A stretch of DNA of 64,000 nucleotides from Alphaproteobacteria bacterium (GTDB lineage: Bacteria; Planctomycetota; Phycisphaerae; UBA1845), in the NCBI GenBank assembly GCA_028285105.1, contig JANQQE010000011.1:819856-883855 (forward strand), in the 5' to 3' direction. Below, piece by piece: positions 7,742 to 16,784 of the stretch (position 1 is its first letter; each line of letters begins with the position of its first letter). The notes below the pieces were generated by a model. It saw only the letters and a program-made list of their open reading frames with translations. It did not search any database and had not been told where the DNA came from. The translations under genes were made by a program, and so were the position numbers.

Positions 7742-10075
7742 TTACGGTCCCGGTGGTGGAGGTGGATCGTCGCCAAACGGATCGTCGCCCGGTGGTGGCG
7801 GGGGAAAATCATCTCCGAATGGATCGTCTCCAAACGGACCGTCGCCAAATGGATCGTCCCCGAACGGGTCATCGCCAAAAGGGTCATCTCCGAAAGGATC
7901 GTCACCGAATGGGTCATCGCCAAAAGGATCATCGCCGGCGGGGTCGCCGCCTTCGCAGAATACGGCTATACAGTCCTGAAGGATGAAGTCGCTCAGCGAA
8001 CCGCACTCGCCCGCCGTTCCGCCTGTATCTCGACAGATGGCTCGGGCTTCGTCCGCGTCTTGACGACACAGTTCCTTGCACTCTTCCAGCGAATCGCCGC
8101 CAAAGTCATCGGGATCGATCGGGTCGAGATCGTCATCGAGCGGTTCAAACCCACCATCGACACCGCAGTGTTCAAACAAACAGAAGTCCACGAAGTCCCG
8201 GGCGTCCTGTCGGCAGATTTGCGGATCAATACCGGCATCTTCGCATTCAAAGATGATCTGATCGCGCTGATCCTCGCAGACCGATTCGCAATCGAATTCG
8301 ACGTCGCACTGTTCAAACACGCAATCTTCGAAGGACCGGCGCGATCGGGCTGCGCATTCGTCAAACGATGCGCCACTGTCGCTGCACGAATCGAACAGCC
8401 GGTCGGATTGATCGGCGCAGTCGTCTTCGCATTCAAAATCGGCGTTGCATTCTTCGATGACGCACTGATCGACGGCTTCAACTGCCGCCACTTCGCAGTC
8501 AACGCCCCGGTCTTCGCTTTCCAAACATTCATCGACGAAGAGGTCTTGATCGTCTTTGCAGATATCGGGGCAGTTTGGCTCTTCATCGCACTGTTCGAGC
8601 GTGCAATACATTCGAGCCGCACGTCCGGCGGCTGCACAGAGGCGTCGGTTGCCTCCAGAGGCCATGCATTGGCGTCGAACCTTGGCACTGAATCGCTGGC
8701 AATGGAATCCGCAGTCCAATTCTTCGGTGCAGCGTTCTGCAAGGCATTGCGTCAGGACCGCGTTTGATCTGGCAGAGCAATTGGCATCGTCACCGACGTT
8801 GAAATCGCATTCAAAGAAAACCTGTTCAGCTCGGGTCTGACAGCCTTCCCAGCATTCGAGGTCCTCACCGACTCGAACGACGGTCGATGCGGTTTCGCGG
8901 CGGCCATCACCACGCAGCAGAGCCATGACGACAAACGCACCGCCTTCGTCAAAGACATGCGACGCTTCAGCCCCAATCGTTTCCGATCCATCGCCGAAGC
9001 GCCATTTGATGTTGGCCAGCACATCCTCGGGAATGTCTACTTCGGACTCGACGGTGAAGAATACTTCATCCCCCGGGGCAGCACTGGGCGGGTCTGCGAC
9101 GACGTTGATGACAGGCCGACGTGCTTCGCCAACCTCGACCTCGTGCGTCGCCGTGTCGCCTTTGGCATCGGTCACTGTCACTTTGAATGTGTGGGTTCCT
9201 GTTGGACCAACATCGCCAACTGCGACGCCTCCGGGAAGATTTTCGACCGGAGCGTCAGGACCGTCAGACAGTCCCCACACAATTGTTTCGATCGGTTTGG
9301 CACCACCGAACACCGTGGCGACCAACACAACCGTCGCGCCGCCGTCGCGCGGTCGGGTCGTGAAGAATCCTTTGACGCCGAGTGGAATCTCTTTGGGCGC
9401 GTCGGACAAGTTCGAATCGATTTGCGCGACTACGTCGGCTTGTGACGAACAGAACCGATCGATCACGTTCTTCACGCGCGGGGCGATTCCCTGACATGAC
9501 ACTTCGTCATCGCCCGAATTGTCCGTTTCGCAGGGGAACAGATTGCTCAGCACGCCTTGAGCGTTTTCCAATCGTTCGCACAACGACTCTGGAGTAGCCC
9601 GCAAGCGTCGTCCTGCCACCTTGGCTGAAGATTGCGCGGTCACGTCGCCTTCGAGAACGGATGTGCCGTTGGTGTCATCGACCTCGGCTTGAACGGTGGC
9701 TGTGTCGTCGTCATATGAGAAAGTCGTCTGGGCCTCTCCGCCATCGACTAGAACCGGACGCTCATTGTCATCGAGTTCTAGCGTCAGTGATTCGCCGTCG
9801 TCGAGAATGAGGTCGATCTGCGAAACCTGCTCGACATCGCCATCGCCGTTTTTCTCGCCAAAGACGGAAAATGAACTGCCGTCGCTGACTTTTGCCTGGG
9901 CGACGAGATTGCTGTCGGGATCGTCATTGACAGCCAACTGGTTCTTGCCATTGGTTTGATTGTTCCCGCCCGATGTTCCGTTGGAACTCGATCCGCTCTC
10001 ACAGCCTGGGATAACAATGCCCAATACGACGAACAATGAACAAAGGACAAAACTTTTGCGCAGCCATTCAGACAT
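7742..10075 (-). CDS. Large secreted lipoprotein with PKD-like domains, six Cys-rich modules and a Pro/Asp/Gly tail
   Basis: A 777-residue protein. The signal peptide ends in VIPGC (lipidated Cys25 predicted). It is followed by a Ser/Gly/Asn-rich linker, a beta-rich region, and two PKD-like domains (HTFKVTVTDAKGD and IKWRFGDGSETIG). Next come six Cys modules with invariant spacing C-x3-C-x10-C-x9-C-x10-C-x4-C. Five are in tandem at a 47-residue period; the sixth follows a 28-residue acidic linker. The tail is about a dozen DDPFG pentapeptides ending in polyproline. ATG 10075 has GGAG 8 nt upstream and precedes the signal peptide exactly. Surface display of a disulphide-rich array is inferred; no specific activity is recognised. 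Confidence 0.82.
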   Translation of the reverse strand: MSEWLRKSFVLCSLFVVLGIVIPGCESGSSSNGTSGGNNQTNGKNQLAVNDDPDSNLVAQAKVSDGSSFSVFGEKNGDGDVEQVSQIDLILDDGESLTLELDDNERPVLVDGGEAQTTFSYDDDTATVQAEVDDTNGTSVLEGDVTAQSSAKVAGRRLRATPESLCERLENAQGVLSNLFPCETDNSGDDEVSCQGIAPRVKNVIDRFCSSQADVVAQIDSNLSDAPKEIPLGVKGFFTTRPRDGGATVVLVATVFGGAKPIETIVWGLSDGPDAPVENLPGGVAVGDVGPTGTHTFKVTVTDAKGDTATHEVEVGEARRPVINVVADPPSAAPGDEVFFTVESEVDIPEDVLANIKWRFGDGSETIGAEASHVFDEGGAFVVMALLRGDGRRETASTVVRVGEDLECWEGCQTRAEQVFFECDFNVGDDANCSARSNAVLTQCLAERCTEELDCGFHCQRFSAKVRRQCMASGGNRRLCAAAGRAARMYCTLEQCDEEPNCPDICKDDQDLFVDECLESEDRGVDCEVAAVEAVDQCVIEECNADFECEDDCADQSDRLFDSCSDSGASFDECAARSRRSFEDCVFEQCDVEFDCESVCEDQRDQIIFECEDAGIDPQICRQDARDFVDFCLFEHCGVDGGFEPLDDDLDPIDPDDFGGDSLEECKELCRQDADEARAICRDTGGTAGECGSLSDFILQDCIAVFCEGGDPAGDDPFGDDPFGDDPFGDDPFGDDPFGDDPFGDGPFGDDPFGDDFPPPPPGDDPFGDDPPPPPGP
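7745..7944 (-). repeat. 15-bp tandem repeats encoding DDPFG
   Basis: The 3' end of the lipoprotein gene is an imperfect 15-bp tandem repeat (unit like GGATCGTCGCCAAAC on the plus strand) coding for Asp-Asp-Pro-Phe-Gly, interrupted by proline runs. Such short in-frame arrays can change length by slippage. Confidence 0.85.
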
Positions 10076-10265
10076 GTTTGATCTCCGATGTGTTTTTGCA
10101 GAGCGTTCCCGCTCTCCCGGACACGGATCATCGGCAGATGCATGCGTCATCTATATGAAGATTGATCGTGATGTTGATGAACCCGTCAGATATGAAATGA
10201 TCGGACATCGACTTGCCACACCAACGCCCAATAACCTGTGATTTGTGCTTGAAGGTTTGCCTGCA

Positions 10266-11384
10266 CTAAACGAGACCTTCGGTCGCGGTCTGGATGCCTT
10301 TAACTTTGCTGGCAAGGGCCTCGCGATTCGGGGCGTACTCCATCGCGGTGTCGTAATGGACACACTCGTTTTCGATGAGTTCTGCCAGGGAATGTGTAAA
10401 ACTACGCATTCCCTCTTCGGTGGATTGATTGATAATCGCGGGTAAGTCTTTGTCTTCTTCCTTGCGAATCTTGTCACGAACGATGGAGTTGGTTAAGAGT
10501 ACTTCGGTGGCAGGAAAACGCGAGCCTTCCTCGATTCCAGGAAGCAATCGCTGCACACAGATACCCCTCAAACTGTTGGCCATCGACGAGCGTATAAATG
10601 CGTGTTCCGCCCTCGGAAAGAATTCGAGGATTCGGTTAAACGATTGTTGGGCATCGCTACAATGCAGCGTTCCGAAAACCAGATGGCCCGTCTCCGCCGC
10701 CTGAAGCGCTGCGATCATCGTATCGCGATCGCGCATTTCGCCGATCAGGATGATGTCCGGGTCCTGACGCACGACGTAGCGCAGGGCTTCGGCATAACTG
10801 GGAATGTCGATACCCACTTCGCGTTGCGAGATGATGCATTTGTCGGGCGTGAAGCGATACTCCACCGGGTCTTCAATGGTAATGACATGGGCTGATCGAT
10901 CATGATTGATGTGATTGAGCATCGCAGCCAATGTACTGCTTTTACCTGAACCGGTAACACCGCTGATCAAGACCAGCCCATCGTACGAAATCTTGCAAAT
11001 CTTTTCGTAAACCTTGGGAAGACTCAAGTCCTCGAAGTTGGGAATCTTGCTCTGCACGCGACGGATCGCCGCGTTCATGTCGTTGCCCGAACGAAAGATA
11101 TTGATGCGGTAACGATCGCCCGTCGGTTCGCCGTAAGAAAAATCCAGATCGCCCCGCTCGTTGTATTCGGCCTTGCGCGAATCGGGAACCAACGGCAGCA
11201 TCATGTCGCGAACGTATTCGCTGCTGGGCAGCTTTGGCATGTCGAGTTTTCGAAGGTGACCGCCCACGCGATACGTTGGAATGTAACCGACTTTGAGATG
11301 AAGGTCGGAAGCACCGAATTTGCCCATGCCATCCAGAAGTTGCAAAACCACTTGCTTCGGTTCGCCCAATGCGTGGTGGGTCAT
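10266..11384 (-). CDS. pilT: Type IV pilus retraction ATPase
   Basis: Hexameric cytoplasmic ATPase that depolymerises type IV pili for twitching motility. The 372 residues carry the full set of PilT motifs. These are the N-terminal ASDLHLKVG, Walker A GVTGSGKSST (142-151), the Asp box VITIEDPVEY, Walker B PDIILIGEMRD, the His box GHLVFGTLH, and the arginine-finger region. The C-terminal GICVQRLLPG segment is also typical. Full length for the family (~345-370). The gene lies 61 bp downstream of a coiled-coil membrane protein and is probably co-transcribed with it. No other pil genes are nearby. Confidence 0.94.
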   Translation of the reverse strand: MTHHALGEPKQVVLQLLDGMGKFGASDLHLKVGYIPTYRVGGHLRKLDMPKLPSSEYVRDMMLPLVPDSRKAEYNERGDLDFSYGEPTGDRYRINIFRSGNDMNAAIRRVQSKIPNFEDLSLPKVYEKICKISYDGLVLISGVTGSGKSSTLAAMLNHINHDRSAHVITIEDPVEYRFTPDKCIISQREVGIDIPSYAEALRYVVRQDPDIILIGEMRDRDTMIAALQAAETGHLVFGTLHCSDAQQSFNRILEFFPRAEHAFIRSSMANSLRGICVQRLLPGIEEGSRFPATEVLLTNSIVRDKIRKEEDKDLPAIINQSTEEGMRSFTHSLAELIENECVHYDTAMEYAPNREALASKVKGIQTATEGLV

Positions 11385-11445
11385 GTTGCCCGTGCCTCCA
11401 TGATTTACACAACGTTCGTTCCCAGCCTAACCCTTCATTGCCAGC

Positions 11446-12243
11446 CTAGCCCCCGCGTGTAAACGCCAAAACACCCGTCACCAAAGCGACCAATGTCAGA
11501 GTCACCGTTAATGCAAACAACATCGTGAAGCGTTTGTTCTGCGCTTCCAATAGGTCGGCTGTCCGCTCGCTGTCTTCGATCGCAGTCATTTGCAAATTCT
11601 TCACCGCCACGCTCGATGCCGTTGTCGCATCGCCCAATGCGGTCACCGCATCGCGCAGCGAATCGAGCGATCCGGTCATCTTGTCGTCACGGTCGCCGAC
11701 GGCTTCCATCTGCCGCGTCACACTTATCAGCGCTTCGCGCTGGGCTTGCGCCGCTTTGGGAAACTCAGCCAGCACCTCTTGCCAGTGGTCGCCGCGTTTG
11801 TTTCCGGCTTTTAATTCTTCGGCGATGCTACCGAGTCGATCCACCTGCTGATGGTTGCCCTTTTCGATTTCGGTGAGAGCGCTGGCCATCTTGGTGAGCG
11901 ACGACGAGAATTCGATGGCCCGTTCGTCCTGGCGATCCTGGTGCTTGCGGATCGTTTCGACGAGTTCGATCACCTGCATGTAACCGTCTTGCAGTTTCTC
12001 CAATCGGTTTTGACCCGGCGCGAGCGAACCAATTTGCATGCCTTCCACCGGTTTGGGTTCTGGCGTTGCGGCATCCTCACGTTTTGGACCGCTCCATTGG
12101 TCGATCGTTCTGGGTTGCTTGCTGGGTTCATCCTGGTTGCTCTCTGCAACGGGAGATGGCGCGTCCATGACATCGGTGCCGCTGGCCGATGAACCCGGCT
12201 GAAACCAATCCTTTAGTCGTGACAACAACCGCTTGTTTTCCAT
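11446..12243 (-). CDS. Coiled-coil protein with one C-terminal membrane helix
   Basis: A 265-residue protein of unrecognised family. The N-terminus is polar and Pro/Glu-rich. The middle (about 80-230) is strongly heptad-like (RLEKLQDGYMQVIELVETIRK, then IGE/IAEELKAG), consistent with a long coiled coil. The last ~25 residues form a hydrophobic helix (FTMLFALTVTLTLVALVTGV) followed by FTRGG. The topology suggests a tail-anchored protein facing the cytoplasm. Its position directly upstream of pilT on the same strand suggests a link to pilus retraction or its localisation, which is inference only. Confidence 0.7.
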   Translation of the reverse strand: MENKRLLSRLKDWFQPGSSASGTDVMDAPSPVAESNQDEPSKQPRTIDQWSGPKREDAATPEPKPVEGMQIGSLAPGQNRLEKLQDGYMQVIELVETIRKHQDRQDERAIEFSSSLTKMASALTEIEKGNHQQVDRLGSIAEELKAGNKRGDHWQEVLAEFPKAAQAQREALISVTRQMEAVGDRDDKMTGSLDSLRDAVTALGDATTASSVAVKNLQMTAIEDSERTADLLEAQNKRFTMLFALTVTLTLVALVTGVLAFTRGG

Positions 12244-12445
12244 TTGAACTCAACTCCCCATATTGATCGCCATGCGATTAAGAGAATTCGCTGGCAATTA
12301 AACCCACGCTTTGCGCGCCGATTTGGTTGCCATGTGGCGCGTCATTTAATCTTAAGGATGGCATAGACTCAGGTCAACGAGATTACTCGGCGCGTATAGA
12401 GCGGAACGTGACGTATTCGCCAAACGTCTCTTGAGGAAAGAACGT

Positions 12446-13435
12446 TTATCCGCCGATTTGAAACATGCTGCGCTCAGCCGTCGAGATGCCTTCGTGAAGA
12501 CGATGGCCAGTGGGCTTGGCCTTGACGGCATTTAGCAGAATCTCGCGAACGCGGGCGTCGCCATCGTCACCACGGAGAGCGGCTCGCACGTCCATTTCGT
12601 CGTCATTGAGCAAACAAAGATGAAACCGCCCATCGGCAGTGAGTCGCATGCGATTGCATGTGCCGCAATATGGATCGCTAACCGGAGAAATAAACCCGAC
12701 GACGCCCTCGCCCTTTGGCAGTCGATAGTTCACCGCTTCGTCCGATGCATCTTGATTGTCGATCGGGGTCAACGTCCCCAACGCTTCTTCGACCCGCTTC
12801 ATGCTGTCTGCCGACGACACGAACTTGTCCTTCGCCAATCTGGCACAATCATTATCGCCCAATGGCATCAGTTCGATGAATCGAACGGTCCACGGTTTGC
12901 CGAGCGTCAATCGCGCAAGCTCGACAACGTCCTCTTCGTTGTGATCGCGCACGACGACCGCGTTGATTTTGATCGGAGTGAGACCTGCCGACTCCGCCGC
13001 TTCCAGACCCGCCCACGCCTCCGACAACGTTCCGAAGCGCATGACCTTTGCGAAACGTTGCGGGTCGAGCGAATCGATGTGGAGGTTCACGCGATCCAAT
13101 CCGCCGTCAGCCAACGGCTTCGCCAAGCGCGGTAGCAACACCCCATTGGTCGTCATCGAGATGTCTTTGATGCCATCAATGCGGGCAATCCGCTCGACGA
13201 TATCCACAAGGTCAGCCCGCAATGTCGGCTCGCCGCCAGTCAGGCGAATCTTTTCAAACCCAACGTCGGCAGCCGCCATGACAACGCGTTCGATTTCTTC
13301 AGCCGAAAGCAGCATCGAGCTTGGAACGTACTGCGACGTATCGAGCGGCATACAGTAGACGCACCGGAAGTTGCAGTGATCGATCACTGAAATGCGCAGG
13401 TAGTTGATGTTGCGACCAAAACGATCGAGAGGCAT
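12446..13435 (-). CDS. moaA: GTP 3',8-cyclase, molybdenum cofactor synthesis
   Basis: Radical SAM enzyme that converts GTP to 3',8-cyclo-GTP, the first step of molybdopterin synthesis. The N-terminal SAM cluster motif is CNFRCVYC (Cys21, 25, 28), followed by IRLTGGEPTLR and ISMTTNGVLL. The second, C-terminal cluster motif is CGTCNRMRLTADGRFHLC. The protein ends in GG as MoaA does, which fits its required C-terminal tail. ATG 13435 has GAGGAA 10 nt upstream and gives 329 residues, the standard length; a TTG 35 codons earlier is the only longer start. No other moa/moe genes lie nearby. Confidence 0.94.
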   Translation of the reverse strand: MPLDRFGRNINYLRISVIDHCNFRCVYCMPLDTSQYVPSSMLLSAEEIERVVMAAADVGFEKIRLTGGEPTLRADLVDIVERIARIDGIKDISMTTNGVLLPRLAKPLADGGLDRVNLHIDSLDPQRFAKVMRFGTLSEAWAGLEAAESAGLTPIKINAVVVRDHNEEDVVELARLTLGKPWTVRFIELMPLGDNDCARLAKDKFVSSADSMKRVEEALGTLTPIDNQDASDEAVNYRLPKGEGVVGFISPVSDPYCGTCNRMRLTADGRFHLCLLNDDEMDVRAALRGDDGDARVREILLNAVKAKPTGHRLHEGISTAERSMFQIGG

Positions 13436-13542
13436 ACCGAAAGATTCCTCTGCAAAGTCTTCGCGCCGAATTGTATTCAGGTGCGATGAAGCTGGCTGAG
13501 TTGCAACCGTTGTATACCTTTTGGGTACGCCAACGGGCAAAT

Positions 13543-13569
13543 ACCAGTGAACTTCTAGAAGTTCCTGGT
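13543..13569. repeat. 27-bp palindrome upstream of moaA
   Basis: Contains a perfect 16-bp core palindrome GAACTTCTAGAAGTTC extended by ACCAG/TGGT arms with one unpaired base. It lies ~108 bp upstream of the moaA start and ~30 bp after the end of the GHMP-family gene, so it could be an operator or a weak terminator. Confidence 0.5.
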
Positions 13570-13600
13570 TGATTTGACAAGTGTAAAGGTCTTACGGCAT

Positions 13601-15085
13601 CTAAGACTTGAGGACAGCCGCCGGTTGGACAGTCGTTGAGAGTCCGGTCTTTTGCTCGTATTGATTGATCGCACCCGCAATTGCAGAGCGTGTTTCATCC
13701 GCATCGCGAAGCAGCACGACAACAGTTCCCCCGGACCCAGCCCCAGAGATTCGTGCGCCGTAGACACCGGCGGCCGTTCCACGGTCCCGCAGCAACTTGA
13801 CCAGAATGTCGATCTCGCAACTTCCCAAACCGCAACGCTGCCCGTAACTCCAATGCGAGGCGTACATCAGGTCGCCGGCTTCGATGATCGCTTTGGATTT
13901 GCCAGTTCGAGTCGCCCACGCCAATCGCTCGACAAACTTCCGCACGCGTTCGTTTTCATAAATGTGATGCTCGGTGCGCGAGCGGATTTTGTAAGTGTCT
14001 TTTGGATCGATGGTGGCAGCTGGGTCGTCAAGCGAACCGAAGCGCTCCAGGAACTGCGCCCCTTTGATCTTCGTCGGCAAAATATCACGGAATTGATTGA
14101 CGTACTCCGAAACGGAGATGCCGGCCAAATGACCGTGCCACGGCTCCGGATTGCTTTTGGCAGCGTCAATCACTCGCGATATCAGAACCGTACCCATCTT
14201 CGACGTAGTACGGGCGTGGCGATATTTTTTGGCGGCGTTGGGATGAATCGTACCCGAGTCGATACCGAGCAACGTGACGCCTTCGGGCAATGCAACCTTG
14301 TCGCCGATGTCCAATGGCCGACAACAAATCGGTGCGAGGTGGCCCGGCAGGTCAATGAGCAAACCCGCAACAGTCGCCAGTCCAACCGGATACTCTCCGA
14401 TCTTTGCAAACGCGCTTTGTACAAGAGTCGCCGCATCGGAATCGCCGCACTCGACGCCGAATGCTTTCGTCACCGATTGCAAAACACCGAGCGCCATCGC
14501 CGAACGTACTCGCGTGACATCGCCCAATAGATTTGAATCAATTTGAATCGTCAACCCACCGTCGAAATGGGGCACGACGTTTTGCTCCAACAATTCCCGA
14601 AGGACCGTCAGCACCGTACCAGACAATTCGCAACCGTGTTTACTTCCGGTTTCGTAGACTCTGGCAGCAGTGATGAGTTCACCGACCCGCTCGCTATAGA
14701 AGACCTTCAAAGGCCAATCGACGTCCCCGGAAGTTTGTGCTGGAGCGTGTTGACCGTTTCCTTTCGCATTAACTACAACTTCTGCGGCATTGGTTCCGTT
14801 TGCCAATGCGCCGGATCTGTCCATGATTGTAATCACCACCCTTTGATCGCGCCGAAGGGTGGTTGTCACATCGACGTGATCTCTTGCAGAAGCGCTCAGC
14901 GTCAGCGAACCGCAGTACTCTGCGATGCCACCCATCACATCAAAGCCGCCTTGAACGCGGCTATTGCTCGATTCTGATTCGGATTGATCCGCGTGACGGG
15001 GAGCTTGCTGTGGGGCGGTATTTTCTCGAATGTTTACAGATTGCGTCGATGAAACCACAGTGCTTTGGCTCGAAACATCGCTCAT
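13601..15085 (-). CDS. GHMP-kinase family protein (arabinokinase/galactokinase-like), probable pseudokinase
   Basis: A 494-residue homologue of the GHMP sugar kinases. Motif 1 is clear (GGFDVMGGIAEYCGSLTL, residues 47-64), as are the LGIDSGTIHP...RTTSKMG segment and motif 3 (GARISGAGSGGTVVVLL, from 443). Motif 2, normally a Gly-rich phosphate loop of the kind GxGxSSSAAL, reads LLGDVTRVRSAMAL here (187-199). The segment that normally holds the catalytic Asp (GVMDQM-like) reads PVGLATVAG. The fold is therefore likely kept while catalysis is doubtful. The N-terminal ~45 residues are a low-complexity Ser/Gln leader. It may be read with the downstream moaA or the upstream bifunctional-nuclease-family gene; the role is unknown. 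Confidence 0.75.
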   Translation of the reverse strand: MSDVSSQSTVVSSTQSVNIRENTAPQQAPRHADQSESESSNSRVQGGFDVMGGIAEYCGSLTLSASARDHVDVTTTLRRDQRVVITIMDRSGALANGTNAAEVVVNAKGNGQHAPAQTSGDVDWPLKVFYSERVGELITAARVYETGSKHGCELSGTVLTVLRELLEQNVVPHFDGGLTIQIDSNLLGDVTRVRSAMALGVLQSVTKAFGVECGDSDAATLVQSAFAKIGEYPVGLATVAGLLIDLPGHLAPICCRPLDIGDKVALPEGVTLLGIDSGTIHPNAAKKYRHARTTSKMGTVLISRVIDAAKSNPEPWHGHLAGISVSEYVNQFRDILPTKIKGAQFLERFGSLDDPAATIDPKDTYKIRSRTEHHIYENERVRKFVERLAWATRTGKSKAIIEAGDLMYASHWSYGQRCGLGSCEIDILVKLLRDRGTAAGVYGARISGAGSGGTVVVLLRDADETRSAIAGAINQYEQKTGLSTTVQPAAVLKS

Positions 15086-15145
15086 GGATTTGCACTTACA
15101 GAAGAGATTGAACGCGCCTGCAATCTATCGGCTCAATTGACAACT

Positions 15146-15547
15146 TTACTCGCTACCGCTTGCTTCATCCAGCACGTGGCTTTCAACAAAAATCGGCGTG
15201 CCGCTCGACACACCCAACGCAATCGCATCCGACGGTCTTGAATCGACTTCAATCAAATGACCGTTTTGCCGAACGACCAACGTTGCATAAAACGTATGAT
15301 CCCGCAAGTCCGAGATGACGATTTGTTCCAACTCGCAGCCCAAGCGTTCGACAAGATGGGCAAGCAGGTCGTGCGTCATCGGGCGTGGCGTACTCAATCC
15401 CTTCAACCGCCGATCGATCGCGAGCGCTTCGTTCATACCGATTAAGATTGGCAAGTGGCGTTCGCCGGCGCGTTCTTTGAGTACGATCACCTGCGAATCG
15501 CTGGTCTCAACGATGATCGTGCGGACGAGGTCCATCGGAATGAGCAT
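15146..15547 (-). CDS. Bifunctional nuclease family protein (BFN/DUF151)
   Basis: Small protein (133 aa) of the family whose plant founder has RNase and DNase activity; bacterial members are widespread but poorly characterised. Diagnostic features are VLKERAGERHLPILIGMNEA near the N-terminus, the PMTHDLLAHLVERLG segment, and the C-terminal EVDSRPSDAIALGVSSGTPIF motif. ATG 15547 is chosen because AGGA lies 10 nt upstream; a GTG two codons earlier is possible. It lies 60 bp upstream of the GHMP-family gene on the same strand. Confidence 0.87.
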   Translation of the reverse strand: MLIPMDLVRTIIVETSDSQVIVLKERAGERHLPILIGMNEALAIDRRLKGLSTPRPMTHDLLAHLVERLGCELEQIVISDLRDHTFYATLVVRQNGHLIEVDSRPSDAIALGVSSGTPIFVESHVLDEASGSE

Positions 15548-15718
15548 GGACACACTTTCCTAAAAGACGCCCAAGAGAAAATCTGCGCGCAACAAACGAC
15601 CGTCGCACCAACCGAAAATCAATATAACTGCTCAAACAAAAAAGCGCCGGATGGCGCGGGAATCGCTTCAAACATCAATTGCTTATTCTACAACCGATCA
15701 ATTCTACGAATCATACTG

Positions 15719-16606
15719 CTACGAACTTCGGATGCCAGCCCTGCGAATATTGCGTTCATCCATCACAGTACAAAGCTTATCGTATTCGGCACTCGACATG
15801 CAAATACCGTTTTCTTCGATGGGGAATTGTCCCGTCTGAAGATCGTTGACATATTCGCGAAACGCACCCGTCAGCACCGAATGAAGATTGGCGTATCGCT
15901 TGACGCTGCGCGGCGGATGACCGGCAGAATACCCCAGCATGTCGTGCATCACCACCACCGTGCCATCACAATGCGGGCCAGCCACACATCCGATGACGGG
16001 CAGCGTTGTATTCTCGGCGATGATGCGTGCCACTTCGTTGGGCACTGCCTCCAATAAAAATCCCACGACGCCGGCCTCTTCCAAGAGCTGCGCATCTTCG
16101 ATCAATCGAAACGCGCTGTCCGCATCCTTGCCTTGTGCGCGGTATCCCCCATGTGCGTGAATCGATTGCGGACGCAAACCCAAATGGGCAATCACCGGAA
16201 TCGTCGCTGCCGACAATGCTTCAACCGTTTTCACCAATCGCCGGTCGACTTCAAGCTTCACGCAATCGCATCCAGCTTCTGACATGAAACGCCCGGCATT
16301 GCGAATCGCCTCTTCGTGCGACACTTGATACGTCAGGTACGGCATGTCGCCCATGAGGAACACATCGGGCGCGCCGCGTCGTACCGCCTCGGTAATCGTA
16401 AGTAAATGATCGAGTCTCACGGGCAACGTAGAGGCATGCCCGAGGCATACTTCACCATAGGTGTCACCGACAAGAATGACTTCGACGCCCGATTCGGCCA
16501 TCAACCTGGCGGTCGTATGGTCGTAGCAGGTAAGCACGCCGAATTTCTTGCTCTGCCGTTTGTAGGATTGAAGCGTCGCGATCGTGATTTTGTTTGCACT
16601 GGCCAT
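15719..16606 (-). CDS. panB: 3-methyl-2-oxobutanoate hydroxymethyltransferase
   Basis: Transfers a hydroxymethyl group from methylene-tetrahydrofolate to alpha-ketoisovalerate, giving ketopantoate for pantothenate and CoA. Family motifs: GVLTCYDHTTARLMAESGVEVILVGD, MGDMPYLTYQ, VKLEVDRR (metal/substrate site), HLGLRPQSIHAHGGYRAQG, and the catalytic-region FLLEAVPNEVARII. Length from ATG 16606 is 295, close to other PanB (~265-280). A GTG eight codons upstream lacks a better ribosome site. It starts ~180 bp from the divergent Hsp20 gene. panC is not in the window. Confidence 0.94.
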   Translation of the reverse strand: MASANKITIATLQSYKRQSKKFGVLTCYDHTTARLMAESGVEVILVGDTYGEVCLGHASTLPVRLDHLLTITEAVRRGAPDVFLMGDMPYLTYQVSHEEAIRNAGRFMSEAGCDCVKLEVDRRLVKTVEALSAATIPVIAHLGLRPQSIHAHGGYRAQGKDADSAFRLIEDAQLLEEAGVVGFLLEAVPNEVARIIAENTTLPVIGCVAGPHCDGTVVVMHDMLGYSAGHPPRSVKRYANLHSVLTGAFREYVNDLQTGQFPIEENGICMSSAEYDKLCTVMDERNIRRAGIRSS

Positions 16607-16784
16607 GATGCCATAAGGATACGCCCGCACCCTGTGCCAAACAAGTTATCCCATTGTGAAATGTTGTCGCCGTCAGGTTTGACCCTCGCCCGGGCGGCCT
16701 TATCATTGCGGTTTGGATTCACGGATACCGCTTTGGTTGGGGTACCATGCGAATTCGAGGTTTTATCGTAAGGCCGAAAACCAA

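Noticed and set aside
7223-8767. Long plus-strand opening of 514 codons
   Set aside because: Antisense shadow of the repeat-rich lipoprotein and part of pyrB; basic/repetitive composition mirrors the DDPFG repeat on the other strand.
12313-12341. CGCGCC/GGCGCG hairpin between moaA and the coiled-coil gene
   Set aside because: Only 6 bp with a 16-nt loop and no T run; too weak to call a terminator.
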